NCBI RefSeq assembly: GCF_004122165.1
Contig: NZ_SBKO01000001.1
Coordinates: 744,001-808,000 of the forward strand
Source: Flavobacterium amnicola
GTDB lineage: Bacteria > Bacteroidota > Bacteroidia > Flavobacteriales > Flavobacteriaceae
Direction: 5' to 3'
DNA: 64,000 nucleotides
The notes under the pieces are model-generated. The model was not told where the DNA came from. It did not search any database and saw nothing but the letters and a program-made list of their open reading frames with translations. Position numbers and translations under genes: made by a program. Shown here piece by piece: positions 62,484 through 64,000 of the stretch (its first letter is position 1; every line of letters begins with the position of its first letter).

Positions 62484-64000
62484 ATGAAAAAAATATATAT
62501 TTCCTTAAGTTTTGTTTTAACTTTTTTTAGTGGTTATTCTCAAAACAATGATACAAAGTCGGCTGATAAACTTTATAAGAGTTATGAATATGTAACGGCT
62601 GCTAAAGAATATCTTAAACTAGTCGATAAACAAAAAGCCGATACATACGTGTACAAACAATTAGCAGATTGTTATTATAATATGTTCAACGCTGTTGAAG
62701 CCGAAAAATGGTACGCCAAAACGGTAGAAACACCTCAAGATGGGGAAACCTATTTCCGCTATGCTCAAATGCTAAAAGCTAATAAAAAGTACGAGGAAGC
62801 AAATACTCTAATGGACAAATTTGCTGCAGCATCACCTGGCGATTCTAGAGCAAAAAATTACCTAGCAGAAAAAAATTATGTAGCTAATTTGTCCAAACAA
62901 AAAAAGCAATTTGATGTAAATTCGATAGAAATCAATAGTAAATATTCTGATTTTGGTGCTCTTTTAAACGGGAATACACTATATATGTCTTCGGCTAGAA
63001 ACGAATCTAGAAAAACCTATAACTGGAACGGACAACCTAAATTGGATTTGTATAAAGTCGATTTTACAGATAATAAAGCCAATGGCGAAGTGACTACAAT
63101 CACAGAATTGAATACTAAATTCCATGAAGGTCCAGTAGCCTTATCGGCAGATGGAAATACTATTTATTTTACTAGAGAAAGTTTTTTCGAAAATGATTTT
63201 GTAAAATCAGACGACAAGAAAAATAAATTCGGTAAAATGTACCTTTTCAAAGCTACCAATAAAGAGGGTAAATGGGAAAATATCACGGCATTATCATTTA
63301 ATGGAAAAGAATTCAATACCTCTAATCCTTCTTTAAGTAAAGATGGAACTACATTATACTTTAATTCTGACCGTCCTGGTGGAATTGGGGGTAATGATAT
63401 TTGGAAAATTTCGGTGAATAGCGACGGAACTTTTGGAACTCCAGAAAATCTAGGTGGACCAATTAATACAGAAGGTTCAGAGCAATTTCCTTTTATTGCA
63501 GACGATAACACCTTGTATTTTTCTTCTAATGGAAATACGAGTTTTGGAGGATTGGATGTATTCTCATACAATATGAATACTAAAAAAATAGTCAATCTTG
63601 GAGCTCCAGTGAATACTGAAAAAGATGATTTCGGATTTTCATTTAATCAAGCTAAAAACCTTGCTTTCTTTTCTAGTAATAGAGAAGGAGGAAAAGGTGA
63701 TGATGATATTTATCAAGCCATTCCAGTATGTAATGTAGATTTATTGGCAACGGTAAAAAATGCTAAAACAGGCGAAGTATTATCACAAGCAACCTTGGCT
63801 TTTGTTGATGATAAAGGTGTTGTGGCTGCGAACGGGACTACTTCTGATAACGGAACAGCTTCTTTAAATTTAGATTGTGATAAAGTTTATACGGTTAATG
63901 CTGATCGTTATGGTTTCATCAGTAGTTCGGTTACATTACAAAAATCAAAAGGGGAAACACCTCTTGAAATTTTATTAAATCCTACGGAAGCCATCGTTAC
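62484..64000 (+). CDS. OmpA/PD40-type T9SS-associated protein, 5' part (3' end outside window)
   Basis: The frame is open from the ATG at 62484 to the window end (505 codons visible). It has a signal peptide (ending in SGYSQ), a TPR-like helical region at about 25-130 (ADKLYKSYEYVTAAKEYLKL, YKQLADCYYNM, YFRYAQMLKANKKYEEA), and then repeated PD40/WD40-like strands (LSADGNTIYFTRE, LSKDGTTLYFNSDRPGGIGG, TLYFSSNGNTSFGG). A carboxypeptidase regulatory-like domain begins near residue 415. In similar proteins an OmpA domain ends the chain; it would lie outside the window. PorE of T9SS has this type of layout, but the identity here is not sure. Confidence 0.85.
   Translation, partial: MKKIYISLSFVLTFFSGYSQNNDTKSADKLYKSYEYVTAAKEYLKLVDKQKADTYVYKQLADCYYNMFNAVEAEKWYAKTVETPQDGETYFRYAQMLKANKKYEEANTLMDKFAAASPGDSRAKNYLAEKNYVANLSKQKKQFDVNSIEINSKYSDFGALLNGNTLYMSSARNESRKTYNWNGQPKLDLYKVDFTDNKANGEVTTITELNTKFHEGPVALSADGNTIYFTRESFFENDFVKSDDKKNKFGKMYLFKATNKEGKWENITALSFNGKEFNTSNPSLSKDGTTLYFNSDRPGGIGGNDIWKISVNSDGTFGTPENLGGPINTEGSEQFPFIADDNTLYFSSNGNTSFGGLDVFSYNMNTKKIVNLGAPVNTEKDDFGFSFNQAKNLAFFSSNREGGKGDDDIYQAIPVCNVDLLATVKNAKTGEVLSQATLAFVDDKGVVAANGTTSDNGTASLNLDCDKVYTVNADRYGFISSSVTLQKSKGETPLEILLNPTEAIV

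Overview
The window is AT-rich chromosomal DNA of a member of the Bacteroidota, most likely a Flavobacterium or close relative in the Flavobacteriaceae. The evidence is: type IX secretion (T9SS) cargo genes with type A and type B C-terminal sorting domains beside PorP/SprF genes; families typical of the phylum (DUF3098, DUF3127, DUF2480, DUF3078); absence of Shine-Dalgarno sites; and repeated promoter -7 elements of the form TAnnTTTG. No rRNA, tRNA, CRISPR array, insertion sequence or prophage was found. It reads as mostly core genome with some small accessory insertions.

Layout. 1-4513: 3' end of a giant SprB-like adhesin and its sprF partner. 4537-8386: pgk, a LysM-bearing lytic transglycosylase and an ElaA-like acetyltransferase. 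8383-14737 (minus): histidine kinase, FAD oxidoreductase, mtgA, DUF4349 lipoprotein, S41 peptidase and OmpA protein, an envelope-flavoured block. 14886-19931: flavin reductase, DUF3127 protein, aat, VF530 protein, a secreted LamG protein, tag and a thioredoxin-fold protein. 19934-22729 (minus): truB, uppP, DUF3098 and ftsX. 22927-26612: leuS and a YugP-type zinc peptidase. 26662-27984: a divergent hxlR/NmrA pair lying between two near-identical terminators. 28047-33324: Lrp-type regulator, coiled-coil membrane protein, saccharopine dehydrogenase-like protein, DUF423 protein, pckA and rnpA. 33388-41770 (minus): ggt, M1 peptidase, S8 protease, MBL hydrolase, M48 peptidase and DUF898 protein. 41932-52574: the SUF iron-sulfur assembly locus (sufA-like, sufB, sufC, sufD, sufS, sufE, DUF59/sufT-like), interrupted twice by unrelated genes. 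52582-55850: acetyltransferase, DUF2480, DUF3078 and hflX. 56015-64000: a second T9SS cargo gene, a PorP/SprF gene and an OmpA/PD40 protein cut by the window end.

The most striking observation is a 31-codon chimera at 44266-44361 between sufB and sufC. It fuses a copy of the sufC 5' end (with its leader) to a copy of the sufB 3' end, both with mainly synonymous differences from the intact genes. This is best explained as the scar of a past duplication or recombination of the sufB-sufC region. Other points of note are back-to-back overlapping promoters with a candidate operator between hxlR and its target, an SSB-like acidic tip on the DUF3127 protein, several structured intergenic repeats, and a hairpin between a T9SS cargo gene and its PorP/SprF partner. 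No clearly new multi-gene system was found. Gene functions are assigned by family recognition from the translated sequence; no searches were run.
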